A stretch of 64,000 nt of DNA. Origin: Rossellomorea vietnamensis (GTDB lineage Bacteria > Bacillota > Bacilli > Bacillales > Bacillaceae_B). The translations under genes were made by a program, and so were the position numbers. This document shows positions 44,957 through 52,683 of this stretch, in pieces. The stretch's first letter is position 1, and every line of letters begins with the position of its first letter. A model generated the notes under the pieces. The model was not told the origin of the DNA and did not search any database. It worked only from the letters and a program-made list of their open reading frames with translations. The DNA lies in assembly GCF_008180615.1 (NCBI RefSeq), contig NZ_VTEH01000016.1, forward strand, positions 1 to 64,000, read 5' to 3'.

Positions 44957-45010
44957 CTTTAATGCTTTAAAGTGCGAAGAGGGACAGTCCCTTTTAGTGC
45001 TTTAAAGCAA
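44957..45010. repeat. GGGACAGTCCC dispersed palindromic element
   Basis: Palindrome at 44981-44991, with TTTAATGCTTTAAAGTGCG left and TTAGTGCTTTAAAGC right, i.e. GCTTTAAA on both sides. Immediately upstream of the VOC gene and behind bioB. Confidence 0.75.
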
Positions 45011-45045
45011 ATAAAATAAACAATCTCCCCATTCGCCTGGAACTA

Positions 45046-46038
45046 TTATACAGTTTCTGTAGCAGGAACGTAATCTATTTCGAATCCTAAATCCCTGAGC
45101 ATTTCATGGTCTTTAGTGCTTTCCTGGCCTGCGGTTGTCAGGTAGTCGCCGACGAATATAGAGTTGGCGGCATATAGGCCCAGCGGCTGCAGGCTGCGCA
45201 GGTTAACTTCCCGGCCGCCGGATATCCGGATTTCTTTAGAAGGATTGATATAGCGGAACAGAGCCAATGTTTTCAGGCAATAACGGGGATCAAGCACATC
45301 CGTGCCTTCGAGTGGCGTTCCGTCAATTGCATGCAGGAAGTTCACAGGAATTGAATCGGCATCCAGTGCTTTCAGGCTGCGTGCCATATCAATGACATCT
45401 TCCTTGGTCTCCTTCATCCCGATGATGACGCCGGAGCAGGGGGAGATACCCGCTTCTTTTGCTGTATTGACCGTCGAAATTCTGTCGTCATATGTATGAG
45501 AAGTAGTAATGCTGTCATGGTGGCCTTTTGAGGTGTTGAGGTTATGGTTGTAGCGGTCAACTCCAGCCTCCTTCAAGCGCCTGGCTTGCTCAGGCTTCAG
45601 GATCCCAAGGCAGGCACAGATTTTCAAGTCATAGTTTTGTTTGATATCTTCGACAGCGCTGATGACCGTGTTGACATCGCGGCTGCTCGGTCCGCGTCCG
45701 CTCGCGACGATGCAGTAAGTGCCGACATTCATTTTGTGTGCCTGCTCCGCTCCCTGCAGCAGCGTTTCTTTGTTCACCATTCGATAGGATTCAATAGGGG
45801 CATTGGAAATGGAAGACTGTGCACAGTAGCCGCAGTTTTCCGGACATAATCCAGACTTGGCATTCATAATCATATTGAGCTTCACTTTTTTGCCGTAGTA
45901 GTGCTTTCGTATTTGGAAAGCTCCGTGTAATAAAAGCAGGATTTCGTCATCGGGGCATTCCAAAATGGATAGAGCTTCCGTATCTATCAGTTCTTCTCCG
46001 TTCAGTACACGTCCAGCAAGTTCATTCCAATAGGTCAT
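45046..46038 (-). CDS. bioB: biotin synthase BioB
   Basis: 330 residues, radical SAM enzyme inserting sulfur into dethiobiotin. The CxxxCxxC cluster is Cys65, Cys69 and Cys72 (SGLCPENCGYCAQSS). [2Fe-2S] ligands are expected further on; ACLGILKPEQARRLKEAGVDRYNHNL and ISGGREVNLRSLQPLGLYAANSIF are typical. AAAGGAGACGG SD. No other biosynthetic bio gene is nearby, only the transporter bioY upstream. Confidence 0.97.
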   Translation of the reverse strand: MTYWNELAGRVLNGEELIDTEALSILECPDDEILLLLHGAFQIRKHYYGKKVKLNMIMNAKSGLCPENCGYCAQSSISNAPIESYRMVNKETLLQGAEQAHKMNVGTYCIVASGRGPSSRDVNTVISAVEDIKQNYDLKICACLGILKPEQARRLKEAGVDRYNHNLNTSKGHHDSITTSHTYDDRISTVNTAKEAGISPCSGVIIGMKETKEDVIDMARSLKALDADSIPVNFLHAIDGTPLEGTDVLDPRYCLKTLALFRYINPSKEIRISGGREVNLRSLQPLGLYAANSIFVGDYLTTAGQESTKDHEMLRDLGFEIDYVPATETV

Positions 46039-46092
46039 AGAATTCCGTCTCCTTTTAAAGAAATTATTCAGCTTTAAATATCGGTTGTTGGA

Positions 46093-46122
46093 TAAAAAAA
46101 TCCGGAAGAAGTGATTTCCGGA
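46093..46122 (-). terminator. terminator between bioY and bioB (minus strand)
   Basis: Read on the minus strand: TCCGGAA / TTCCGGA stem with a short loop, followed by ATTTTTTT. Just past the bioY stop, so part of the bioY transcript should end here before bioB. Confidence 0.7.
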
Positions 46123-46131
46123 GGAGAGTGA

Positions 46132-46710
46132 TTATGCAGCTTTGCTGGTAAGAGTATTCGTGTTTTTGCGGATGGCTGCCAGGAAGCGCGGTGCAACGGC
46201 TCCTGCAAAAGCGGATAGAATGATGTCTTTCGGCAGCGGAGCAAGCATCCATGCCCAAGCCATTCCATAAGAGAATCCTTCAGGCGCATCTGCCCAGAAG
46301 ATGTAAGCGGCGTACATCCAGTTGGTCCCCAGCACGTAGTTCACGGTCATACCGACAAGGGCTGCAGTGATGAACATTTTTTTGCCTGATTTCGCCTCGA
46401 CCATTTTGCCGACAATGTAAGCTACTAGAATATAAGAAAGAATGAATCCAAAAGTTGGTTTCAATAGAACACCTGGTCCTCCAGTGAAACCGGCGAATAC
46501 TGGTGCACCGACTAAGCCGATCAGAGCATAGACCGTCATGGAGATGGCTCCCAGCCTGCTTCCCAGAATCAATCCGGCCAGCACGCAGAAGAACGTCTGC
46601 AGTGTGATAGGAACACCGCCAATGACCAGCATGGAAGTAAGATTGGCGCCGATAGCCATAAGAGCGGCGAACATGGCCGCCATTGTGATGTCGATAGCTT
46701 TGAGTTTCAT
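46132..46710 (-). CDS. bioY: biotin transporter BioY (ECF-type S component)
   Basis: 192 residues, six membrane helices. The family motif FFCVLAGLILGSRLGAISMTVYALIGLVGAPVFAGFTGG is present, as is the later GAVAPRFLAAIRKN. Imports biotin, alone or with an energy-coupling module. ATG after AGGAGGATACATACT. A BirA-type operator overlaps its promoter, so biotin should repress it. Confidence 0.95.
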   Translation of the reverse strand: MKLKAIDITMAAMFAALMAIGANLTSMLVIGGVPITLQTFFCVLAGLILGSRLGAISMTVYALIGLVGAPVFAGFTGGPGVLLKPTFGFILSYILVAYIVGKMVEAKSGKKMFITAALVGMTVNYVLGTNWMYAAYIFWADAPEGFSYGMAWAWMLAPLPKDIILSAFAGAVAPRFLAAIRKNTNTLTSKAA

Positions 46711-46744
46711 AGTATGTATCCTCCTATTTGTTTTCTGAAAATAG

Positions 46745-46772
46745 AATATATTAAAACCTTATTTTGTGTCAA
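46745..46772 (-). promoter_or_regulatory. bioY promoter (minus strand)
   Basis: Minus-strand TTGACA (complement at 46767-46772) and TATATT (46745-46750) with a 16-nt spacer, 35 bp before the bioY ATG. Confidence 0.75.
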
Positions 46773-46795
46773 CCTATTTCAATAAATTAGTTAAC
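46768..46795. promoter_or_regulatory. BirA-type operator before bioY
   Basis: GTCAACCTA (46768-46776) and TAGTTAAC (46788-46795) form the separated inverted GTTAAC-type arms of the biotin repressor operator. One arm covers the -35 hexamer. Confidence 0.7.
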
Positions 46796-46948
46796 TTAAA
46801 TTCAAAGAAGGATTTAACCCACCTCAGAACGAAATAGAAGAGAGGGAAATTTTATATAAAAATCTGAGAACAGATTATGCGCTTAATAGGATTTACTCTT
46901 TAAGAGGTACAATCTAAACCGCAATAAATTAATAAAACAGGAGTCACA

Positions 46949-47443
46949 ATGAAAATACATATTATCGGTTCGGTCGGCAGCGGCAAATCAACGCTTGGCA
47001 GAAGGATGTCAGCAGAAATGGACATTCCTCTCTATGAATTGGACAACGTCGTCTGGCATAGGCATGAAAACGGGGATATCCGAAACAGTCCGGAAGTACG
47101 AGACGAGGAATTTACTAGAATTATAAACCAGAAGGACTGGATCATTGAAGGAGTTCATCATACCTGGACGACAAAAGGGTTTCAGGAAGCTGACATCATT
47201 ATTTACCTTGACACCCCAATCGCTGTGCGAAACTGGCGGATCCTAAAACGTTTTACCGTCCAGAAGCTTGGTTTTGAAAAAGGAAACTACAAACAGACAT
47301 GGAGTATGCTTAAAAAGATGTATCAATGGAACTATCAATTTGAGAGAGTCAGCAAACCAGAAATCATGACAATGCTTAAACCCCTTGAAGAAAAAGTTAA
47401 AATCATGACAGATATTAACAGCATAAAGGAGATCACTCGATGA
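46949..47443 (+). CDS. P-loop kinase, FlaR/topology-modulation-like
   Basis: 164 residues. Walker A GSVGSGKST (7-15), then MDIPLYELDNVVWHRHENGD and IIEGVHHTW (acceptor lid) and IIIYLDTPIAVRNWRILKRF (Walker B/arginine region). This is the 'DNA topology modulation kinase FlaR-like' adenylate-kinase-related family; the biological substrate is not established. It overlaps the HAD gene by 4 bp, implying coupled translation. Confidence 0.85.
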   Translation: MKIHIIGSVGSGKSTLGRRMSAEMDIPLYELDNVVWHRHENGDIRNSPEVRDEEFTRIINQKDWIIEGVHHTWTTKGFQEADIIIYLDTPIAVRNWRILKRFTVQKLGFEKGNYKQTWSMLKKMYQWNYQFERVSKPEIMTMLKPLEEKVKIMTDINSIKEITR

Positions 47444-48213
47444 AATTCGTATTTGATTTGGACGGAACGATTTGTTTTAAAGGGCAGCCGGTAACAGAAC
47501 GGATTATGGAGGCTCTTGAAAAATTGGAAGATAGCGGACATGAGGTTATTTTTGCTTCGGCCAGGCCGATCCGTGACATGCTCCCGGTGCTTCACCCCCG
47601 CTTCCATACGAATACGCTTATCGGTGGAAATGGCTCCATGATATACAGGGACGGTGATCTGGTTTTTTCCCAGGCCTTCCCGGAAGGTGACTTGGGACGG
47701 ATCAAGGAGCTGATAGTCAAGTATGAGGCAGCGTATTTAATTGATGGCGACTGGGATTATTGTTATACAGGACCTGCGAATCACCCAATCCTCGGGAATC
47801 TGGATCAGGCCAACCTGGCAAATTCTGTGTCGATTGAGAGTCTGTTTGCAGTCCTTAAAGTGTTGATCCTGACGGCAACCGCTTTTGAAAAAATGGCAGA
47901 AGAACTATCAGCGCTGGATGTCACGATACATACTCACCGGAATGAAAAGGTGATTGATATTTCTCCTAAGAACATTGATAAATGGAGTGCGTTAAAAGCG
48001 GTGGGAATCGAAGAGTCAGAATACATAGCCTTTGGCAATGATGCCAACGATATCTCCCTTTTCCAGCACGCAGGACACACGGTCATGATCGGCCATCATG
48101 AAGAGCTCTCCTCATATGCGACTGATACCATTACACTGCAAGGGGATTATGAGGAAGACATCCTCAGGAAATTGGAGGAACTCGCGGAGAAGCAGCGTAT
48201 GATGGTTGGATAA
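47440..48213 (+). CDS. HAD-superfamily phosphatase (Cof type)
   Basis: 257 residues. Motif I FDLDGT with Asp6 and Asp8; motif II in FASARPIRD; motif III region NEKVIDISPKNIDKWSAL (Lys); motif IV FGNDANDISLF. The large C2B cap between motifs II and III is typical of Cof sugar-phosphate/nucleotide phosphatases. ATGA overlap with the kinase gene: the pair may act on linked phosphate substrates, which is inference. Confidence 0.92.
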   Translation: MKFVFDLDGTICFKGQPVTERIMEALEKLEDSGHEVIFASARPIRDMLPVLHPRFHTNTLIGGNGSMIYRDGDLVFSQAFPEGDLGRIKELIVKYEAAYLIDGDWDYCYTGPANHPILGNLDQANLANSVSIESLFAVLKVLILTATAFEKMAEELSALDVTIHTHRNEKVIDISPKNIDKWSALKAVGIEESEYIAFGNDANDISLFQHAGHTVMIGHHEELSSYATDTITLQGDYEEDILRKLEELAEKQRMMVG

Positions 48214-48359
48214 TATGGCTTGAGGCAGAGAAGGGCTCTCGTATAAAATTTTAATAAAGCTGATAAGGACGGTGATCTTTTTTACAGATTGCTTGGTTTT
48301 GTTTCAAATAGAAGGTATGTAAAAGCAACTTATTACGTAGTATTGGAGTGTGGTAACGA

Positions 48360-48779
48360 ATGACAGGGGAAGCTCTCATCTTTTTGGCGTTTGCCGTATT
48401 GCTGCTGTTTCTTACCCCGTACCTGATTGTCAGGGGGATAAGACAGGGGCAGTCATTCACCGACCAGTTCACATCCAATGGAATGTTGATTCTCTTGTTC
48501 TTTGTAGCGGTTGGCGAGGTATTGAAGTCGGTTTGGGACGAGGGAAGGATGGAGCAGTTCAATCAGTTCTTATTTCTCGGTTTTATCCTGATTGGCGCGG
48601 TTCCGGCTTTGATTCTGTTCGTTTATCATTTTCCAAAAGAAATGGAAAAATGGAAGGACCCCGGGGAGTATAAGCATCCGCTGGCATATCGCTTCAGGTA
48701 TTTTCTTCTGGTTGTTTTGTTCGCTTTTATGGGGGGCGCCCTTTTTATGCTGTATCAAAGTTACAAGGTCGTTTTCTAG
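48360..48779 (+). CDS. membrane protein of unknown function
   Basis: 139 residues, three or four membrane helices (LIFLAFAVLLLFLTPYLIV, MLILLFFVAVGEVLKSV, FLFLGFILIGAVPALILFVYHF, YFLLVVLFAFMGGALFMLY) with short charged loops. The SD GGAG is 12 nt from the ATG, a little far. No recognised family. Ends overlap a small minus-strand gene by 4 bp. Confidence 0.7.
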   Translation: MTGEALIFLAFAVLLLFLTPYLIVRGIRQGQSFTDQFTSNGMLILLFFVAVGEVLKSVWDEGRMEQFNQFLFLGFILIGAVPALILFVYHFPKEMEKWKDPGEYKHPLAYRFRYFLLVVLFAFMGGALFMLYQSYKVVF

Positions 48780-48931
48780 TTTTGTTTCAGGTCGCCCTTC
48801 TGGATAATCTTTTTTGCTAGGCGAAAATACATGTCAGCTTCTGCCTTGCTTTCCGCCTTTTGCATCAAGACCAGGAAATTTTGAAATCGAAGCTTGTCGA
48901 TTGACGAGACTTTCAGCACAATTTTACGCAT
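48776..48931 (-). CDS. 51-residue basic protein
   Basis: Short minus-strand frame: MRKIVLKVSSIDKLRFQNF then LVLMQKAESKAEADMYFRL, ending AKKIIQKGDLKQN. Good SD AGAGGAAGGTG before the ATG. Helical, basic and soluble. Convergent with the membrane-protein gene and overlapping its stop by 4 bp. I do not recognise a family; codon pattern and SD make it more credible than the other short frames. Confidence 0.6.
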   Translation of the reverse strand: MRKIVLKVSSIDKLRFQNFLVLMQKAESKAEADMYFRLAKKIIQKGDLKQN

Positions 48932-49035
48932 GCGGCACCTTCCTCTGTAATGGACAAAATTGTGTCCAATTGTCTATTCAGAAAATTCTGTAAATAATGT
49001 ATACTATTAGTAAATCAATCCAGAGGGTGGATGAA

Positions 49036-49470
49036 ATGTCCTTAATTGAATTGATACTGTTACCGATGTTGATGGGAGGTATTGGTGGCTTAGGACATAT
49101 TTTAGTTTTTAAAGGCGGCCGCTTTACATTTCCCCGTATTCTCGTTGATGAAGGTGGAGAGAAGCATTATGTCTTTGGATCCTCAAAAGATATCATTATT
49201 GGGGTGTTGGCCGGTTACTTGTCAGTATTGCCTGTTGTGGAAACGGTACCCGTCTGGTATGTGATTTATATCAGTTTATTATCCGGCATTGGCGGAAGTT
49301 CGGTGATTACAAGAAAAATCGAGCAAAACCTGGAAAAAACAAAATGGGAATACCTTCAAGAGCTTTCAAATTATCAGCTCGAGACGACCTCTACTATAGG
49401 AGGATCTTCAAAACATAATGAGGTGAAACCTGTTGGCGAAGTCCAAGAAAGAGAAGAAAACAACAGTTAA
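49036..49470 (+). CDS. small membrane protein, DUF4257-like
   Basis: 144 residues. Start at 49036 (MSLIELILLPMLMGGIGGLGH), after AGAGGGTGGA; the in-frame ATG at 48997 is disfavoured. Three or four membrane segments: LILLPMLMGGIGGLGHILVF, IIIGVLAGYLSVLPVV, VIYISLLSGIGGSSVI. A soluble helical tail follows. GGxGGLGH and GIGGSSVI recall DUF4257-type Bacillus membrane proteins, a tentative link. Coupled to the 55-residue gene that starts within its end. Confidence 0.7.
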   Translation: MSLIELILLPMLMGGIGGLGHILVFKGGRFTFPRILVDEGGEKHYVFGSSKDIIIGVLAGYLSVLPVVETVPVWYVIYISLLSGIGGSSVITRKIEQNLEKTKWEYLQELSNYQLETTSTIGGSSKHNEVKPVGEVQEREENNS

Positions 49471-49600
49471 GTTGCCCCCGGAGCAATATTCCAAAGCAGA
49501 GAACTATTTGGAAAAAATAAAGGAGGCAGATAGCGTAACCGAGCTGAAGCATTACTATGCTAAATTCAAGAATATCATTGAGAGTTCCCAGAAATGTTAA
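49433..49600 (+). CDS. 55-residue charged protein coupled to the membrane gene
   Basis: TTG start, with GAGGTG 7 nt upstream, inside the last 38 bp of the preceding gene. Reads MAKSKKEKKTTVKLPPEQYS, then KAENYLEKIKEADSVTELKH, ending YYAKFKNIIESSQKC. Highly charged, helical, no membrane segment. Overlap and SD point to a two-gene unit; probably a soluble partner of the membrane protein. A terminator follows at 49608. Confidence 0.62.
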   Translation: MAKSKKEKKTTVKLPPEQYSKAENYLEKIKEADSVTELKHYYAKFKNIIESSQKC

Positions 49601-49607
49601 ATAGCAT

Positions 49608-49639
49608 GAGGCTGTCGCAGAAGCAGCAGTCTCTTTTTT
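49608..49639 (+). terminator. terminator after the 55-residue gene
   Basis: GAGGCTGTCGC / GCAGCAGTCTC imperfect stem (G-U and mismatch), loop AGAA, then six T. Confidence 0.65.
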
Positions 49640-49830
49640 ATGCGCGGATTTTTTCGCAGAATTATTTATTTCTTGCAAAGGTATGTAATTAGGTCTTTAA
49701 TTAATTATATGCCTGTAAGCATATTTTTTTCAAACAATACTTTTACAAAAGTATCAAATTTTAATGAAAAGTTAATAGAGAATAAGCTGGGAGTACTCAG
49801 CAGCCAGGTGAAGGTACAAGGAGGATATCA

Positions 49831-50397
49831 ATGGATCTTAAACGGTGGTTTGAAAAGGGGCAGACGCCTCAAGAATATATAGATGGGATGAAAGCCCACA
49901 AAGATAATTTGCAGAGAATTTATCGAAGCTTTACCGTTCCCGAAAGTGAAAAAGAAAACTTAAAACAAGTTGCATTGAAGGATTTGAATGTCATTGTATT
50001 GACAGAGGACTGGTGTGGAGATGCGATGGTCAACCTGCCTGTTCTGCTTAGAATAGCGGAAGCAGCCGGTATGGATGTGCGCACGCTGAACAGGGATGAG
50101 AATCTTGAATTGATGGATCAGTACTTGACGAACGGCACATCCCGGGCAATTCCGATTTTCATCTTCGTGGACAGCGATTTCAATGAGCAGGCCGTTTGGG
50201 GACCGAGGGCGCAAATGGTCCAGCAGCTTGTGGATGAAGAGAAAGCAAAACTTCCGCCCAGTGATCATGAAACCTTCCCGCAGGCGCAAAAAGAAATGAT
50301 CGGCAGGCTGACAGCCCAATACACAGGAAACGAAGCCATCTGGCATGAAGTCTTCCAGAGCATCAAAACCACTCTCATGAATCAAGTTCAAATGTAA
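49831..50397 (+). CDS. thioredoxin-like family protein (Thioredoxin_9 type)
   Basis: 188 residues. Thioredoxin fold with NVIVLTEDWCGDAMVNLP: only one active-site Cys (WCGD) instead of CxxC, so disulfide exchange is doubtful. RAIPIFIFVDSDF supplies the cis-Pro strand. C-terminal helices (FPQAQKEMIGRLTAQYTGNEAIW) are typical of this subfamily. ACAAGGAGGATATCA SD. Monocistronic; role unknown. Confidence 0.88.
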   Translation: MDLKRWFEKGQTPQEYIDGMKAHKDNLQRIYRSFTVPESEKENLKQVALKDLNVIVLTEDWCGDAMVNLPVLLRIAEAAGMDVRTLNRDENLELMDQYLTNGTSRAIPIFIFVDSDFNEQAVWGPRAQMVQQLVDEEKAKLPPSDHETFPQAQKEMIGRLTAQYTGNEAIWHEVFQSIKTTLMNQVQM

Positions 50398-50403
50398 AAA
50401 GAA

Positions 50404-50540
50404 AGGGGACTGTCCTGAATGGGGGACAGTCCCCTTCTGTGTGCTGCCGCGTTAAAGTGATGAAAGGGACAGTCCCCTATAGCGCACTGACGCTTTAAAG
50501 CACGAAGAGGGACAGTCCCTTGTCGTGCTTTAAAGCAGCA
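50404..50540. repeat. triple GGGACAGTCCC element, 43-bp spacing
   Basis: Palindromes at 50423-50433, 50466-50476 and 50509-50519, exactly 43 bp apart, preceded by GGGGACTGTCC at about 50405. Each is linked by a TAAAG/CTTTA-containing segment (GCGTTAAAGTGATGAAA, GACGCTTTAAAGCACGAAG). Tandem form of the dispersed element found singly at 10930, 21788, 39992, 44981 and 55888. Confidence 0.85.
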
Positions 50541-50629
50541 AAGCGGGTGTGGAAATGGAACTCTTTCCCTCTTCACGAATTACGGAAATCACGGTATTCT
50601 TATAGAGAATACTGTTAGGGGGTAACAGC

Positions 50630-50998
50630 ATGATTCATCAAAAGACAAATGCCATTGTTATTGAAACCCTCGATAAGTTTCCTCATAAAGTCAATATCAA
50701 GCTGGGAAAAATCCTTAAAGAACGCGGAATGACACAGGGTGACCTTCACCGTCTTACTGGTCTTCGTGTCGCGACAATCAATGAACTGGTAAACTTTAAA
50801 AAGAAATCGTTAACCGTCGCTCACCTGATTTCCATCATGGCGGCCCTTAGAATATGGGACCTCCGGGATTTAATAGAAATTGAGTTTGACGAAGAAGTGG
50901 TGGACTATTTCCGCGGGGAACGCCTGCAAATGAAAGACGGCTTAACCTCAGACATGAAAAAGACTTTAGAGACAAACTTCGAGCGTATGAATCAATAA
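50630..50998 (+). CDS. XRE-family transcriptional regulator
   Basis: 122 residues. Helix-turn-helix at about 26-85: LGKILKERGMTQGDLHRLTGLRVATINELVNFKKKSLTVAHLISIMAAL (Cro/CI-like, HTH_26 type). A short acidic C-terminal tail follows. AGGGGGTAACAGC SD. Targets unknown. Confidence 0.9.
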   Translation: MIHQKTNAIVIETLDKFPHKVNIKLGKILKERGMTQGDLHRLTGLRVATINELVNFKKKSLTVAHLISIMAALRIWDLRDLIEIEFDEEVVDYFRGERLQMKDGLTSDMKKTLETNFERMNQ

Positions 50999-51010
50999 CA
51001 TTATATATTG

Positions 51011-51040
51011 AAGCGGCTGCTATGCAGGCCGTTTTTTTCT
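51011..51040 (+). terminator. XRE gene terminator
   Basis: GCGGCTGC / GCAGGCCGT stem with one mismatch, loop TAT, then seven T. Confidence 0.7.
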
Positions 51041-51045
51041 TTGTG

Positions 51046-51105
51046 TTTATTCTCTTGAGAACATTTGCCTGACTGGGCTGATTGAGGTGAGGCCTCTCAG
51101 GAAAC
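51046..51105. repeat. partial large hairpin repeat, copy 3
   Basis: ATTCTCTTGAGAACATTTGCC ... GGGCTGATTGAGG matches the right half of the repeats at 34796 and 35905. The left arm is missing. The rest of the 51041-51331 gap holds nothing I recognise. Confidence 0.6.
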
Positions 51106-51331
51106 AATTCTCCTAACATCCCGATATAACTGATTCTTCCGAAAATAGAGGGATTCGCCCCAATCATCCCGAATTCTAATGCAAAGACAATGAATCTTGG
51201 AAAAATAAGTGGTAAAATAGCAGGGAAAATACAAGGATAGGGAAGCAAAGGATTGAACCTCTTCTTAGAAGGGAAACAAGAGCGTGTAACCCCCTTATGG
51301 CAATCCATGAGGAAAATGAGAGAGTGATAAT

Positions 51332-52132
51332 GTGGAAGAAATCAAAAAACAGTATCTTTCGTATTTAAATCTGACGCTTGAACGGCCAAGCATCAATTAC
51401 TTGCAGCGGCTCATCCAGCACCACTTGATCCGTGTACCATACGAGACATTCAGTAAGTTCCATTATTTCAATCACTACGATGAATATGTCCCGACCCTGC
51501 ATCAGTTTGTACATAACTTGATAAACCGGGGCTGGGGAGGCACCTGTTATACACTGAATATCAACTTTGGCAGGCTGCTCAAAGAAATTGGCTTTGACAT
51601 CCATTTTGTCAGGGTGAAGCCGGGACACTTAGGACTCATGGCAGTTATAGAAGGCAGGAAGCTCTATGTAGACGTGGGCTATGGGTCTCCAATCATGAAA
51701 CCAGTTGAACTGGAGTCGCGCAGAAAGCATGTACTTCACGGCTTTGGCGAAGAGATTACTTTTACCCAGAAAGATCAGGCGCTGTATGAAATTGACCGCA
51801 AATCCAATGGGAAATGGTTTGTCAAAAAAGAAATTATCTGGCAGCCCCTCAGTGAAAAGGATCTTGCTTCAGACATAGAAGCCTCTTACCATGATAACGA
51901 GGAAAATGTGGTGATGCGGAGAATTACCGCGGTCCGTTTTCACGGCAACACCTGCTACTTCCTTCGCAACGGGACACTGAAGGCCATGACATACCGGAAC
52001 ATAAGAGAGTATCAAATGCGCGACATCGACAAATGGGTGAACACAGTCTATGATATCTACCATTTTGATAAAGAGTCGATTCAGGAAAGCATTGATTTCC
52101 TTGAAAAACGAAATATAAAAATTTTCTCATAA
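51332..52132 (+). CDS. arylamine N-acetyltransferase
   Basis: 266 residues, NAT family. Triad: Cys72 in GWGGTCYTLN, His99 in KPGHLGLMA, Asp114 in VDVGYGSP. The N-terminal helical domain (YLQRLIQHHLIRVPYETFSK) is typical. Acetylates arylamines or hydrazines from acetyl-CoA, or acts in a related acyl transfer. GTG start; SD GAGAGTG is weak. Terminator at 52131. Confidence 0.93.
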   Translation: MEEIKKQYLSYLNLTLERPSINYLQRLIQHHLIRVPYETFSKFHYFNHYDEYVPTLHQFVHNLINRGWGGTCYTLNINFGRLLKEIGFDIHFVRVKPGHLGLMAVIEGRKLYVDVGYGSPIMKPVELESRRKHVLHGFGEEITFTQKDQALYEIDRKSNGKWFVKKEIIWQPLSEKDLASDIEASYHDNEENVVMRRITAVRFHGNTCYFLRNGTLKAMTYRNIREYQMRDIDKWVNTVYDIYHFDKESIQESIDFLEKRNIKIFS

Positions 52133-52169
52133 GCTGTCTGAAGGAATTTCCCTTTTGGCAGCTTTTTTT
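52131..52169 (+). terminator. arylamine acetyltransferase terminator
   Basis: AAGCTG-T-C / G-G-CAGCTT stem with a long T/A-rich loop, then seven T. Overlaps the gene's stop codon. Confidence 0.7.
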
Positions 52170-52215
52170 AATGGTAAATAATGACTCTTGTGAATATTGC
52201 AGCTACTTTAAGAGT

Positions 52216-52350
52216 AGTTGATTTCCGCTCCAGGTGTACGACTTCGCGGGGCGAGCGGTGAGCCTCCTCAGCTTCGCCTCTGCGGGGTCTCACCTGCCCG
52301 CTACTCCCGCAGGAGATCGTTCACCTTCCACTGCAATCAACGCTGTTTAA
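52216..52350. repeat. ~130-bp palindromic element
   Basis: Ends GTTGATTTCCGCTCCAGG (from ~52217) and CCTTCCACTGCAATCAAC (to ~52341) are complementary inverted termini. Interior has TCGCGGGGCGAGCGGTGAGCC, CTGCGGGGTCTCACC and CCGCTACTCCCGCAGGAG, further inverted segments. It resembles a family of GC-rich hairpin repeats I remember from other Bacillaceae; not verified here. Confidence 0.7.
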
Positions 52351-52683
52351 AAAGTTTTTTATGAAAATTACAAGCAATTAGAAATCATCTTTATAAAGAG
52401 TGCAGTTAAAGGAAAAGACAGTTGGAGAATCTCCCCGCGTGGATACAAAGCCTTTTTTTGTAGCGGTAATTTATTTTTGCACGGTAGTCATGATATTCAA
52501 TGAAAGTATAGAAATTGATTTCCAAAAGAACATATATCAACTAGGTAAAATCACGAAAACACTTTATATAAGATTTTTTTATAACTTAATTATTTTTTGA
52601 AAAACTTTTTTAAAAAAGTGAAGGGGAAACAGGGAGTTCGTTCGTCTATTAGTATAGAGCAGTCGGAAAGGGGGGAGAGAGTA
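52351..52683. other. AT-rich upstream region of the ECF sigma operon
   Basis: No gene supported; a 66-residue frame at 52400-52600 has no SD. GAAAC (52626-52630) and CGTC (52643-52646) look like ECF promoter elements but only 12 nt apart, whereas about 16 is expected. TTTTTTAAAAAA around 52610 is a possible weak hairpin. The promoter is therefore unidentified. Confidence 0.4.
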
